DNA from: Dongia_A sp035274225
GTDB lineage: Bacteria > Pseudomonadota > Alphaproteobacteria > Dongiales > Dongiaceae
Direction of reading: 5' to 3'
DNA: 13,319 nucleotides
NCBI GenBank assembly: GCA_035274225.1
Contig: DATEOK010000131.1
Location: 1 to 13,319, forward strand
Numbering within the stretch: the stretch's first letter is position 1; every line of letters starts with the position of its first letter. A model generated the notes under the pieces. It saw nothing but the letters and a program-made list of their open reading frames with translations. It was not told the DNA's origin and did no database searches. The translations under genes and the position numbers were made by a program. Positions 1-6,916 of the stretch are shown here, in pieces.

Positions 1-374
1 ATCCGGAGCCGCAGGTGCGGCCGATGCCGAAGGCGCGCATCGGATTGCAGAAAGGCGATCTCTGCCTGCTGCCTTCAGCGCGGCTGGTCGACCACTTCAT
101 CCGCGCGATTCCCAAGGGCAAGGCAATCAGCCTCGTCGACATGCGCGCCACGCTCGCGCGCCGGCACAAGGCGGCCGGCACCTGTCCGGTCCATCTCGGC
201 TATCACTTGCGCACAGTCGCCGAGGCTGCTTGCGAGGCGCACGACCGCGGCGTGCCGCTGCGCAGCATCACACCAGTCTGGCGTGTGCTCGCGCCGGACG
301 CGCTGACCTTGAAGAAGCTATCGTCCAGAAATGCCGCCTGGATCAATGAGCGGCGCGCGAAGGAAGGCCTCTAG
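1..374 (+). CDS. MGMT-like (alkylguanine transferase-like) protein, 5' partial
   Basis: The frame is open to the left edge, so the true start is probably outside the window; the first in-window candidates are GTG at 15 and ATG at 24. The visible part resembles a bacterial family described as MGMT-like: a PMP segment, then an IPKGKAIS stretch matching the DNA-binding domain of O6-alkylguanine transferases, a TCP motif, and near the C-terminus ITPVWRVL. In true MGMT enzymes the last motif is PCHRV, whose Cys accepts the alkyl group; here the aligned residues are PVWRV, so alkyl transfer is unlikely. It may bind DNA or alkylated bases like the ATL proteins, but that is inference. Its TAG stop (372-374) overlaps the stop of the convergent gene on the other strand. 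Family assignment is from remembered motifs, not a search. Confidence 0.6.
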   Translation, partial: PEPQVRPMPKARIGLQKGDLCLLPSARLVDHFIRAIPKGKAISLVDMRATLARRHKAAGTCPVHLGYHLRTVAEAACEAHDRGVPLRSITPVWRVLAPDALTLKKLSSRNAAWINERRAKEGL

Positions 375-691
375 GCTTTCCTCGGATGGATCCGATCGAG
401 CGAGTCGACGATCTGCTTCGCCTCGGTGAGGCCGAGGCCGGTCGCCTCGCGCAGGTGCTTGATGGCTTCGATCTTCTGTCCGCTGTCTGCGAGACGGCGC
501 ACCTCGTCGAGGACGGCAGGGTCGATCTCAAGTTCCTGCCCATCGATCTCGGCGGTGACGGTGCCGGCATCTTTCGCGGTCAGCTTTGGCGGCTGGCGGC
601 TGAAGGGCTCGATCGGCCGGTGGCCGAACAGCCGGCGCAGCACGAGGATGGCGACGACGATGAGAGCGGCGATGACGATGAGCCTCAGCAT
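371..691 (-). CDS. Membrane-anchored protein with ribosomal L7/L12 C-terminal-like domain
   Basis: This 106-residue protein has an N-terminal hydrophobic segment at about residues 3-18 (LIVIAALIVVAILVL) followed by Arg-Arg, consistent with one membrane helix and a cytoplasmic remainder. After a Pro-rich linker, residues 72-98 (QKIEAIKHLREATGLGLTEA, then KQIVDSL) match the helix-loop-helix of the ribosomal protein L7/L12 C-terminal domain, which in the ribosome recruits translation factors. The L7/L12 dimerisation domain is absent, so it is not the ribosomal protein. I chose the ATG at 691 because the membrane segment follows at once; a GTG at 724 would add 11 residues. It lies 42 bp downstream of the GMC oxidoreductase on the same strand and may be the last gene of that unit. 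Its role is unknown. Confidence 0.75.
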   Translation of the reverse strand: MLRLIVIAALIVVAILVLRRLFGHRPIEPFSRQPPKLTAKDAGTVTAEIDGQELEIDPAVLDEVRRLADSGQKIEAIKHLREATGLGLTEAKQIVDSLDRIHPRKA

Positions 692-733
692 GCGGGCATG
701 GTGAGTGGCCGCGGCGCCGAACACAAGGGGTAA

Positions 734-2341
734 CTAGCGGCGATCCTCGCGCACCATGGCGCCGCCTTTCTCGGCGATCATCAGGGTGGGCGCGTTGGTG
801 TTGCCGGAGGTGATGGTCGGCATGATCGAGGCGTCGATCACGCGCAGGCCTTCGATGCCGTGCACGCGCAGCCGGTCGTCGACCACCGCGCGGTCGTCAC
901 CGCCCATCTTGGCCGTGCCGACCGGGTGGAAGATGGTGGTGCCGATCTGGCCGGCCGCGATCGCCAGCTCTTCGTCGCTCTGGAACGATGCGCCGGGCAA
1001 GAACTCCTCGGGCGCGTGTGGCTGCATCGGCGCGGTCTGCATGATGCGGCGGGTCAGGCGGATCGCCGACGCGGCCACCAGCTTGTCGCGCGCGGTGCTG
1101 AGGTAGTTGGGGCGGATCGCCGGCGACCGGCCGAAATGCCCGCTCGTGGCATGCACGCTGCCGCGGCTCTCGGGCCGCAGGTTGCACACGCTCATGGTGA
1201 CGGCGGGGAAGGGATGCAGCGGCTCGCCGAAGCGGTCGAGCGACAAGGGCTGGATGTGATATTCGAGGTCGGGCGTCTCCAGGCTGGGGTCGGACTTGGC
1301 GAAGGCGCCTAGCTGGCTCGGCGCCATCGACATCGGCCCGCTCTGCCGCAGCAGGTATTCGAGGCCGATGCGCGCCTTGCCCCACAGGTTGGCGGCGAGC
1401 GTGTTGAGCGTGAGGGCGTCGCGGATCTTATAGATGAGGCGCAGCTGCAAATGGTCCTGCAGGTTCTCGCCGACCCCGCTTAGCGCATGCACGATATCGA
1501 TACCGAGATCGCGCAGCCGCTCTGGCTGGCCGATGCCGGATAGTTCGAGCAGGTGCGGCGAGCCGATGGCGCCGGCGCTGAGGATCACCTCACCGCGGGC
1601 ATGCGCGATCTGGTCGGCGCCGTTGACCTGCACTTCCACGGCAACGGCGCGGCGATTCTCGATCAGCACGCGCTTGGCCTGCGCGCCGGACACGATCCGC
1701 AGGTTGCGTCGACCGCGGACAGGCTTCAGGAACGCCTTGGCGGTGTTGACGCGGATGCCGCCGCGCTGCGTGACGTGGAAATAGGCGACGCCGTGATTGT
1801 CGCCGCGGTTGAAGTCGGTGACGCGCGGCAGGCCGGCTTCGACCGCTGCGTCGCGGATGGTGTCGAGGATTGGCCAATGCAGGCGCTGGCGGTCGATGCG
1901 CCATTCGCCGCCGGCGCCGTGCAAGTCGTCGGCACCGTGCACATAGTCCTCGTGCTGGCGGAAGAACGGCAGCACGTCGTCCCAGGCCCAGCCTTGGTTG
2001 CCGAGTTGTCGCCATTGGTCGTAGTCGCGCGCCTGCCCGCGCATGTAGATCATGCCGTTGATCGAGGAGCAGCCGCCCAGCACCTTGCCGCGCGGATAGT
2101 TGATCGCCCGCCCGCCGAGCCCCGCCTCCGCCTCGGTCTTGAAGCACCAGTCGGTGCGCGGATTGCCCATGCAATAGAGATAGCCGACCGGGATGTGGAT
2201 CCACAGATAGTCGTCCTTGCCGCCGGCTTCGAGCAGCAGCACGGAGACTTGCGGGTCGGCCGAGAGGCGGTTGGCCAACAGGCACCCGGCGGTGCCGCCG
2301 CCGACGATGACGTAATCGTAGGTGCCGAGCGCGTTCGTCAT
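734..2341 (-). CDS. GMC family FAD-dependent oxidoreductase (choline dehydrogenase-like)
   Basis: A 535-residue flavoprotein of the glucose-methanol-choline family, which oxidises alcohols using FAD. The ADP-binding Rossmann motif GGGTAG is at residues 14-19, followed by LLLEAGG at 35-41. GMC signature 1 covers residues 85-102 (GKVLGG-CSSINGMIYMRG) and signature 2 residues 257-271 (GAIGSPHLLELSGIG). The active-site pair is H472 in FHPVGTAKMG and N514 in TSGNTNAP. Length is normal for the family; no signal peptide is visible, so it is probably cytoplasmic. The frame stays open upstream to 2668, but the Rossmann fold begins eight residues after the ATG at 2341, and the extension would run over the preceding gene. 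The ATG overlaps the TGA of the upstream ribbon-helix-helix gene (ATGA), suggesting translational coupling. The substrate cannot be told; BetA-like choline or another alcohol are options. Confidence 0.93.
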   Translation of the reverse strand: MTNALGTYDYVIVGGGTAGCLLANRLSADPQVSVLLLEAGGKDDYLWIHIPVGYLYCMGNPRTDWCFKTEAEAGLGGRAINYPRGKVLGGCSSINGMIYMRGQARDYDQWRQLGNQGWAWDDVLPFFRQHEDYVHGADDLHGAGGEWRIDRQRLHWPILDTIRDAAVEAGLPRVTDFNRGDNHGVAYFHVTQRGGIRVNTAKAFLKPVRGRRNLRIVSGAQAKRVLIENRRAVAVEVQVNGADQIAHARGEVILSAGAIGSPHLLELSGIGQPERLRDLGIDIVHALSGVGENLQDHLQLRLIYKIRDALTLNTLAANLWGKARIGLEYLLRQSGPMSMAPSQLGAFAKSDPSLETPDLEYHIQPLSLDRFGEPLHPFPAVTMSVCNLRPESRGSVHATSGHFGRSPAIRPNYLSTARDKLVAASAIRLTRRIMQTAPMQPHAPEEFLPGASFQSDEELAIAAGQIGTTIFHPVGTAKMGGDDRAVVDDRLRVHGIEGLRVIDASIMPTITSGNTNAPTLMIAEKGGAMVREDRR

Positions 2342-2580
2342 GCCGGGCCTGTGCGCGAGTGGGACAGCACGTAAACGCGCAAGGCGCTGGAAAGGTTCGG
2401 CGCGGGCTCCATGTCGCCGCGCCGGCGGTCCACTTCGGCGATCAGCTCGGATAGGGAGCGGCCGCGCTCTTTGGCAATGGACTTGAGCGCGCGCCAGAAG
2501 GCGGCCTCGAGCGTGACGCTGGTGCGGTGACCGGCGATGGCGACGGAGTGCTTTTCGAGGCGGTGGTCGGCGGCGGTCAT
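2338..2580 (-). CDS. Ribbon-helix-helix domain protein (RHH_4-like)
   Basis: An 80-residue protein. Residues 17-25 (GHRTSVTLE) look like the DNA-contacting beta strand of a ribbon-helix-helix fold, followed by helices FWRALKSIAKERG and SLSELIAEVDRRR and a C-terminal SSALRVYVL segment; this pattern fits the alphaproteobacterial RHH_4 type. Such proteins bind DNA as dimers, though no target is known here. The ATG at 2580 is chosen because GGGGGAG lies eight bases upstream; a GTG at 2589 would add three residues. The stop overlaps the start of the GMC oxidoreductase by four bases. From general knowledge, RHH genes of this type often sit near fumC in alphaproteobacteria, and fumC is indeed the next gene upstream, with a palindromic repeat between. 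Confidence 0.8.
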   Translation of the reverse strand: MTAADHRLEKHSVAIAGHRTSVTLEAAFWRALKSIAKERGRSLSELIAEVDRRRGDMEPAPNLSSALRVYVLSHSRTGPA

Positions 2581-2597
2581 GCCACCCACTCCCCCGC

Positions 2598-2712
2598 ACT
2601 GTCATCCCGGCCGAGCGCAGCGAGAGCCGGGATCCATGCGTTCTTTCCGTGCTGCTGAACCGCCGCATGGGTCCCGGGTCGCGCCGCTTTGCGGCTTGCC
2701 CGGGATGACAGT
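2598..2712. repeat. Intergenic palindromic repeat element, about 115 bp
   Basis: The ends form a perfect 13-base inverted repeat: ACTGTCATCCCGG at 2598-2610 and CCGGGATGACAGT at 2700-2712. Inside are two further GC-rich dyads, one around 2608-2632 (CCGG..GAGCGCAGCGAGAGCCGGGA) and one around 2673-2701 (CCCGGG..GCCGCTTTGCGGC..CCCGGG). Similar elements starting GTCATCCCGG and ending CCGGGATGAC are scattered in many alphaproteobacterial genomes. The element lies just downstream of fumC and just upstream of the RHH gene and could fold as RNA in the fumC 3' region. No coding content is seen. Confidence 0.85.
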
Positions 2713-2723
2713 GAGAGCATGTG

Positions 2724-4124
2724 TTATTTCGGCCCCAGCATGTCCGCCGGCTTCACCCACTGGTCGAACTGCTCAGCTGTCAGCAGGTCGAGCTCCAGCG
2801 CCGCCTGCTTCAGGCTCTTGCCTTCCTTGTGCGCCTTCTTGGCGACCTTGGCGGCGTTGTCGTAGCCGATGTGGGTGTTGAGCGCGGTCACCAGCATCAG
2901 CGACTGTTCGAGCAGCTGCTTGATGCGCGGCAGGTTGACGGTGATGCCGGCGACGCAGTTGTCGGTGAAGCTGCGGCAGGCATCGGCGATCAGACGGCCG
3001 GACTGCAGCACGTTGTAGATGATGACCGGCTTGAACACGTTGAGCTCGAGATGGCCGTTGGAGCCGGCGATCGTAACGGTCACGTTGTTGCCCATCACCT
3101 GCGCGCACACCATGGTCATCGCCTCGGCCTGGGTCGGGTTGACCTTGCCGGGCATGATCGAGGAGCCGGGCTCGTTCTCCGGCAGGTTGATCTCCCCGAA
3201 GCCGGACCGCGGGCCGGAGCCGAGCAGGCGCAGGTCGTTGGCGATCTTCATCAGCGAGGCTGCCAGCACGTTGTAGGCGCCGGACACCTCGACCATCGCA
3301 TCGTGCGCCGCCAGCGCTTCGAACTTGTTCCTGGCCGGCGCGAACGGCAGGCCGGTCAGTTTCTTCAATTCGTCGGCGAACGCCTTGTCGAAACCCTTGG
3401 CGCTGTTGAGGCCGGTACCGACGGCGGTGCCGCCCTGCGCCAGCGCGTAGAGCCGCGGCAGGCATGCCTTTACGCGCTCGATACCGAGGCGGATCTGCGT
3501 CGCATAGCCGGAGAATTCCTGGCCCAGCGTGACCGGCGTTGCATCCTGCAGGTGCGTGCGGCCGATCTTGATGACCTTGGTGAATTCCTTGCTCTTCTTC
3601 TCGAGCGCCTTGGCGAGGTGGTCGAGCGCCGGCAGCACGTCGTCGGTGACCTGCCGCACCGCCGCGATGTGCATCGCGGTCGGGAAGCTGTCGTTGGAGG
3701 ACTGGCCGTAGTTCACCTGGTCGTTCGGATGGACCGGCTTCTTGTCGCCGCGCTTCCCGCCCAGCATCTCGTTGGCGCGGTTGGCGATCACCTCGTTGAG
3801 GTTCATGTTGGTCTGCGTGCCGGACCCGGTCTGCCACACCACCAGCGGGAAGTGATCGTCGAGCTGGCCCGAGGCCACCTCGGCCGACGCCGCGGCGATC
3901 GCCTTGCCGACCTTCTTGTCGAGCTTCCCAGCGGCCATGTTGGCTTCCGCCGCCGCCTGCTTCAGCAGGCCGAAGGCGCGGATCAGCGGCGTCGGCATGC
4001 GCTCGCCGCCGATCTTGAAGTTCTGGAACGAGCGCTGGGTCTGCGCGCCCCACAGCTTGTCGGCCGGCACGTCGATCGGGCCGAAGGAATCGCTCTCGCT
4101 GCGCGTGGTCTTCTGCTTGGCCAT
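2724..4124 (-). CDS. fumC: Fumarate hydratase, class II
   Basis: A 466-residue enzyme of the aspartase/fumarase superfamily that interconverts fumarate and L-malate in the TCA cycle; class II fumarases are iron-independent cytoplasmic homotetramers. The family signature GSSIMPGKVNP is at residues 320-330, in the mobile loop carrying the catalytic Ser (S321). The catalytic His is H191 in GRTHLQDATPVTLGQEF. Substrate-binding segments include TGSGTQTNMNLNEV (99-112) and GQSSNDSFPTAMH (140-152). The fumarase-type GRTHLQDA and full-length match favour fumarase over aspartate ammonia-lyase. The frame stays open to 4424, but homology begins at the ATG at 4124 and the longer form would swallow the divergent promoter region. 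It is upstream of the RHH, GMC and L7/L12-like genes, all on the minus strand, though a palindromic repeat intervenes. Confidence 0.97.
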   Translation of the reverse strand: MAKQKTTRSESDSFGPIDVPADKLWGAQTQRSFQNFKIGGERMPTPLIRAFGLLKQAAAEANMAAGKLDKKVGKAIAAASAEVASGQLDDHFPLVVWQTGSGTQTNMNLNEVIANRANEMLGGKRGDKKPVHPNDQVNYGQSSNDSFPTAMHIAAVRQVTDDVLPALDHLAKALEKKSKEFTKVIKIGRTHLQDATPVTLGQEFSGYATQIRLGIERVKACLPRLYALAQGGTAVGTGLNSAKGFDKAFADELKKLTGLPFAPARNKFEALAAHDAMVEVSGAYNVLAASLMKIANDLRLLGSGPRSGFGEINLPENEPGSSIMPGKVNPTQAEAMTMVCAQVMGNNVTVTIAGSNGHLELNVFKPVIIYNVLQSGRLIADACRSFTDNCVAGITVNLPRIKQLLEQSLMLVTALNTHIGYDNAAKVAKKAHKEGKSLKQAALELDLLTAEQFDQWVKPADMLGPK

Positions 4125-4156
4125 GGAGGGTCCCCGTTGGCGGATGGAATGGCGAG

Positions 4157-4185
4157 GTTCTAGCCGGAAATCGGCCGGTTTTGAA
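4157..4185 (-). promoter_or_regulatory. Candidate sigma70-type promoter for fumC
   Basis: On the minus strand TTCAAA (4185-4180) and TAGAAC (4162-4157) are separated by exactly 17 bases; each matches its consensus hexamer at four of six positions. Transcription would begin about 25-30 bases upstream of the fumC ATG at 4124. The spacing and placement are good but the match is by eye only. Confidence 0.4.
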
Positions 4186-4247
4186 GCGGCGGATTGACCC
4201 GATGGAAGCCAAGGACTTAGGGTGCGCCGCTTTTCGAGAGGGGAGCC

Positions 4248-5039
4248 ATGGACAGCCGCATCGCCGCCAATCGCCGCCTGTGGAACGAATGGGCGCGCAT
4301 CAACCAGGAATCCGACTTCTACGACATGGCCGGCTTCCGCGCCGGCCAGACCTCGCTCAAACCGATCGAGTTGGCGGAGGTGGGCGACGTCGCGGGCAAG
4401 AGCCTGCTCCACCTGCAGTGCCATTTCGGGCAGGACACGCTGTCCTGGGCGCGGCTGGGTGCCAAGGTGACGGGCGTCGACCTGTCGCCGGAGGCAATCG
4501 CGCGGGCCGAGGTGCTGGCGCAGGAGCTCGGCATCGACGCGCGCTTCCTGTGCGCTAACGTGCTCGATCCCAGGGAGCTAGGGGATGCGCAATTCGACAT
4601 CGTGTTCACGTCCTATGGCGCGCTCAACTGGCTGCCCGATCTCGCCGCCTGGGCGCGGGTGATCGCGCGCCACCTGAAGCCCGGCGGGCGCTTTCACATC
4701 GTCGAGTTCCACCCGATGATCTCCATGCTGGACGAGGACGCGAAGGAGATTACGTCCGGCTACTTCAACAGCGGCGAGGCGCTGCGCTTCGAATCGACCG
4801 CGAGCTATGCCGGCGGCGAACAACATGCGCCGATCGAATCCTACGAATGGCCGCACAGCCTGGCGGAGATCGTGCAATCGCTGCTCGATGCCGGGCTCAC
4901 GCTGATGAGCCTGCGCGAGTTCCCATACTGCGTGCACAATTGCTGGAAGTTCCTGGAAGAGAGCGAGCCCGGCCGCTTCGTGGTGAAGCACCATCCCGGC
5001 AAGCTGCCGCTGCTGTTCTCGCTCAGCGCGCGGAAATAG
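4248..5039 (+). CDS. Class I SAM-dependent methyltransferase
   Basis: A 263-residue protein with the Rossmann-like fold of class I methyltransferases. Motif I is at residues 53-64 (LLHLQCHFGQDT), followed by VTGVDLS at 74-80 whose Asp (D78) should bind the ribose of S-adenosylmethionine. Later come FLCANVLD, then DIVFTSYGALNWLPDLAAWA (motif IV region) and LKPGGRFHIVEFHP (post-motif). Motif I lacks the usual GxGxG and has QCHFGQDT instead, which I recognise as normal for this subfamily. The ATG at 4248 has a strong ribosome-binding site (GAGAGGGGAGCC directly before it). The substrate is unknown: a small molecule seems more likely than RNA or DNA, but the sequence does not decide it. It diverges from fumC across 123 bp and ends directly against the stop codon of the convergent TfoX-like gene. 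Confidence 0.9.
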   Translation: MDSRIAANRRLWNEWARINQESDFYDMAGFRAGQTSLKPIELAEVGDVAGKSLLHLQCHFGQDTLSWARLGAKVTGVDLSPEAIARAEVLAQELGIDARFLCANVLDPRELGDAQFDIVFTSYGALNWLPDLAAWARVIARHLKPGGRFHIVEFHPMISMLDEDAKEITSGYFNSGEALRFESTASYAGGEQHAPIESYEWPHSLAEIVQSLLDAGLTLMSLREFPYCVHNCWKFLEESEPGRFVVKHHPGKLPLLFSLSARK

Positions 5040-5417
5040 CTAGAACGGAAAATCCTTGGGCTTGCGCGGAGCGCGCTTGGGCTTCGCCGTCTTCTTGCGG
5101 CGCGCGGCGTCGAGCGCCTTGCCGATCCATTGCCGCAGCTTGCGCGCGTCTTTCATGACGGCATCGGGGCACTGCCAATAGGATGTCGTGACGAGGCCCT
5201 TGCGCGCGCTCTCGAACGAGAACGGCTTGGCCTTGGCCTTGACGAAGTCGCCGCGATTCTGCTCGTCCGTCTTGAGATAGAACTTGTCGTAGGCGATGAG
5301 GCCGAAGAACAAGTCGTCTAGATAGAGTCCGTGCCCACCGAACATCGGGCGCGAGCGGAAAACGCCGAGCGGCGTCAGGCTGGCTTCAAGCTTTGCGATG
5401 ATTGCCTTGGCCGTCAT
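5040..5417 (-). CDS. TfoX/Sxy N-terminal domain protein
   Basis: A 125-residue protein that is nearly all TfoX N-terminal domain: TPLGVFRSRPMFGGHGLYLD at residues 15-34, FFGLIAYDKFYLKTDEQNR at 37-55, then FSF and the TSYWQCPDAVM segment at 78-88. In gamma-proteobacteria TfoX/Sxy controls competence genes, but stand-alone N-terminal domain proteins are widespread and mostly uncharacterised; the C-terminal TfoX domain is missing here. The C-terminus (residues 106-121) is rich in Lys, Arg and Pro, suggesting a flexible basic tail. Its start lies 32 bases inside the end of the MFS gene on the same strand, so the two are probably co-transcribed. The ATG at 5417 gives the usual N-terminal length. 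Confidence 0.88.
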   Translation of the reverse strand: MTAKAIIAKLEASLTPLGVFRSRPMFGGHGLYLDDLFFGLIAYDKFYLKTDEQNRGDFVKAKAKPFSFESARKGLVTTSYWQCPDAVMKDARKLRQWIGKALDAARRKKTAKPKRAPRKPKDFPF

Positions 5418-6606
5418 GGTCCCTCAGCATGCCTCGCAGGATCAGTGGCCCGCACGCCACGCCGGCGGCGAGTATAGCAAAGCCAGCGAACCAGGCTCCG
5501 GCAGCATGGTCGCCGCCGGCATCGAGCACCAGGCCGAACGCGAGGGGGCCGAGGCTCGCCGCCGCGAAGCCGAGCAGGGAATGCAGCGCCATGGTGGCGC
5601 CGCTCTGGCCGGCCCGCGCCGCCGCGACAGCGCCAGCGGTGAGCGAGGCGGAATCGGCGGTCACCAGCATCGAATAGACCGCGCCGAGGACAAGCAGGAT
5701 CGGGAAGGGCAGGAACGAGCCGGCGCCAAAGGCGAGCGCGAGGGCCGCGGAGATGCACATCACCAGGATGATGAGACGCTGGCGCCCGATCTTCAGCGCG
5801 ACCTCGTTGCCGACGATGCTGGACGGCATGCCGAGCAGCAGCAGGATGGCGCCCCAATACGCGTAGGCGGTGTCACCGGTCGGTGCGAGGCTGCCGGTGG
5901 CGGCGAACAGCAAGTAGGCGACCAGCCAGGCGCGGAAGCCGTAGAGCTCCCACATATGCGCGGCGTATGCGAGGGAGTAGGCGAGCGCCTGCCGGTTCTG
6001 CGCCGCCTGCCAGAGCGTACCCCACGCCGCGGCTTGCGGCCGGGGCGCCTGCGGCCGCGGCCGAATCGCGAGCACGACCAGAAGCAAGGCAACGATCCCG
6101 CCGGCCGCGGCGAAGATGAAAGCGGCGCTTGCATCCATGGCATGGCCGATGGCGCCAGTCGCCGCGGTGGATGCGCTTGCGCCGAGGCTGAAGCTTGCGG
6201 TGTAGAAGGCGAGCCAGCGGCTCTGCTTCGGGCCGCTGACAGCGTCGGTGAGGATCTTGAGGCCGGGCATATAGGTGCCGGCGAGCGCGACACCGGCCAG
6301 GCTGCGGAAGAGCGCCGCCGACCACAGGTCGTAGGCGAGGAAGGCGAGTCCGAGGCAGGCCGCAATGCCGAGCGCGGTCGCGGCAAGATAGATCGTGCGC
6401 GGATCGCGCCGGTCGGTCCAGGTGACCAGGATCGGGACGGCAACGACATAGCCGACGTTGAACGCGCCTTCGACGATGCCGATCTCGGCATTGCCCAACG
6501 ACCAGGCGAGCTTCAGCTCGGGAAGCAAGGCGGCGACGGCGCTGTAGCTCGCCATGTTCAGCGCTTCCGCAAGACACAGGATCAGGGTGAGACGCCAGGC
6601 GGGCAT
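5386..6606 (-). CDS. Major facilitator superfamily transporter
   Basis: A 406-residue, strongly hydrophobic protein with about twelve predicted membrane helices. The loop between helices 2 and 3 reads VTWTDRRDPRTIYL, a recognisable version of the MFS motif A (GxxxDRxGRR). Other expected features are a hydrophilic central loop near residues 186-200 (RPRPQAPRPQA) and a GAVAAARAGQSGATMALHSL segment in the second half. It would sit in the inner membrane and move a small solute by secondary transport; the substrate cannot be inferred. The ATG at 6606 starts immediately before helix 1 and no strong ribosome-binding site precedes it. The 3' end overlaps the TfoX-like gene by 32 bases. Upstream are the palindromic elements around 6703-6810. 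Confidence 0.88.
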   Translation of the reverse strand: MPAWRLTLILCLAEALNMASYSAVAALLPELKLAWSLGNAEIGIVEGAFNVGYVVAVPILVTWTDRRDPRTIYLAATALGIAACLGLAFLAYDLWSAALFRSLAGVALAGTYMPGLKILTDAVSGPKQSRWLAFYTASFSLGASASTAATGAIGHAMDASAAFIFAAAGGIVALLLVVLAIRPRPQAPRPQAAAWGTLWQAAQNRQALAYSLAYAAHMWELYGFRAWLVAYLLFAATGSLAPTGDTAYAYWGAILLLLGMPSSIVGNEVALKIGRQRLIILVMCISAALALAFGAGSFLPFPILLVLGAVYSMLVTADSASLTAGAVAAARAGQSGATMALHSLLGFAAASLGPLAFGLVLDAGGDHAAGAWFAGFAILAAGVACGPLILRGMLRDHDGQGNHRKA

Positions 6607-6702
6607 TGTTCACGTGAGGATAGGAAGAAGGGTGCGTACCTTAACATGGCGAAACGCCTTCCTTGTGCAGGTCGATCGCATGGGAAGAGTGCGCAATGAA
6701 AT

Positions 6703-6810
6703 CCCCTCCCCCAAACTGGGGGAGGTCAGGGAGGGGGAAGCCGCGCTTCGGTGAGCGACAATCATCGCTCGCTTCCCCCACCTCGATCCTCCCCCATGCT
6801 GGGGGAGGAG
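6703..6810. repeat. Mosaic palindromic repeat with two copies of a CCTCCCCC/GGGGGAGG hairpin
   Basis: Two near-identical 21-base hairpins, each CCTCCCCC-5 bases-GGGGGAGG, lie at 6705-6725 (loop AAACT) and 6788-6808 (loop ATGCT). Between them is a larger dyad: GGGGGAAGC (6733-6741) pairs with GCTTCCCCC (6771-6779), enclosing GAGCGA (6753-6758) and TCGCTC (6765-6770). The whole can fold as three adjacent stem structures on either strand. This architecture resembles the REP/BIME-type elements of proteobacteria. It lies upstream of the MFS gene and downstream of the small protein at 6917-7129. Confidence 0.8.
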
Positions 6811-6885
6811 GAAGAATGCGGGCACACACAGAAACTGCATGGCCCGAAGCCACACAGTTTCCATGCATTCCGATGAGGTGAGGAA

Positions 6886-6901
6886 CGGGCGCGAACGCCC
6901 G
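6886..6901 (-). terminator. Possible intrinsic terminator after the 70-residue protein gene
   Basis: On the minus strand CGGGCG-TTCG-CGCCCG forms a six-pair stem closed by a stable UUCG tetraloop, beginning 15 bases after the TAG stop at 6917. It is followed by TTCCTCACC, not a clean T run, so termination efficiency is uncertain. A second weaker dyad (GAAACTG 6831-6837 with CAGTTTC 6855-6861) lies further downstream. Confidence 0.45.
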
Positions 6902-6916
6902 CCCCTCGAGCCGGCA

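Noticed and set aside
2342..2668. N-terminal extension of the GMC oxidoreductase
   Set aside because: It is Arg-rich, overlaps the RHH gene in another frame and precedes a Rossmann fold that begins right after the ATG at 2341.
2721..4163. A 480-codon open frame on the plus strand opposite fumC
   Set aside because: It is the antisense of a certain fumarase gene; its translation is rich in Arg, Gly, His and Val with no domain, as expected from high-GC third-position bias.
4125..4424. N-terminal extension of fumarase
   Set aside because: Family homology begins at the ATG at 4124; the extension runs through the divergent promoter region and into the methyltransferase gene.
5398..6699. A 433-codon open frame on the plus strand opposite the MFS gene
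   Set aside because: Its translation is a Gly/Arg/Glu-rich low-complexity string, while the minus strand gives a clean twelve-helix transporter.
6831..6861. GAAACTG/CAGTTTC dyad considered as a terminator
   Set aside because: Only a seven-pair, AT-containing stem with a 17-base loop and no T run; the UUCG-capped hairpin at 6886-6901 is the better candidate.
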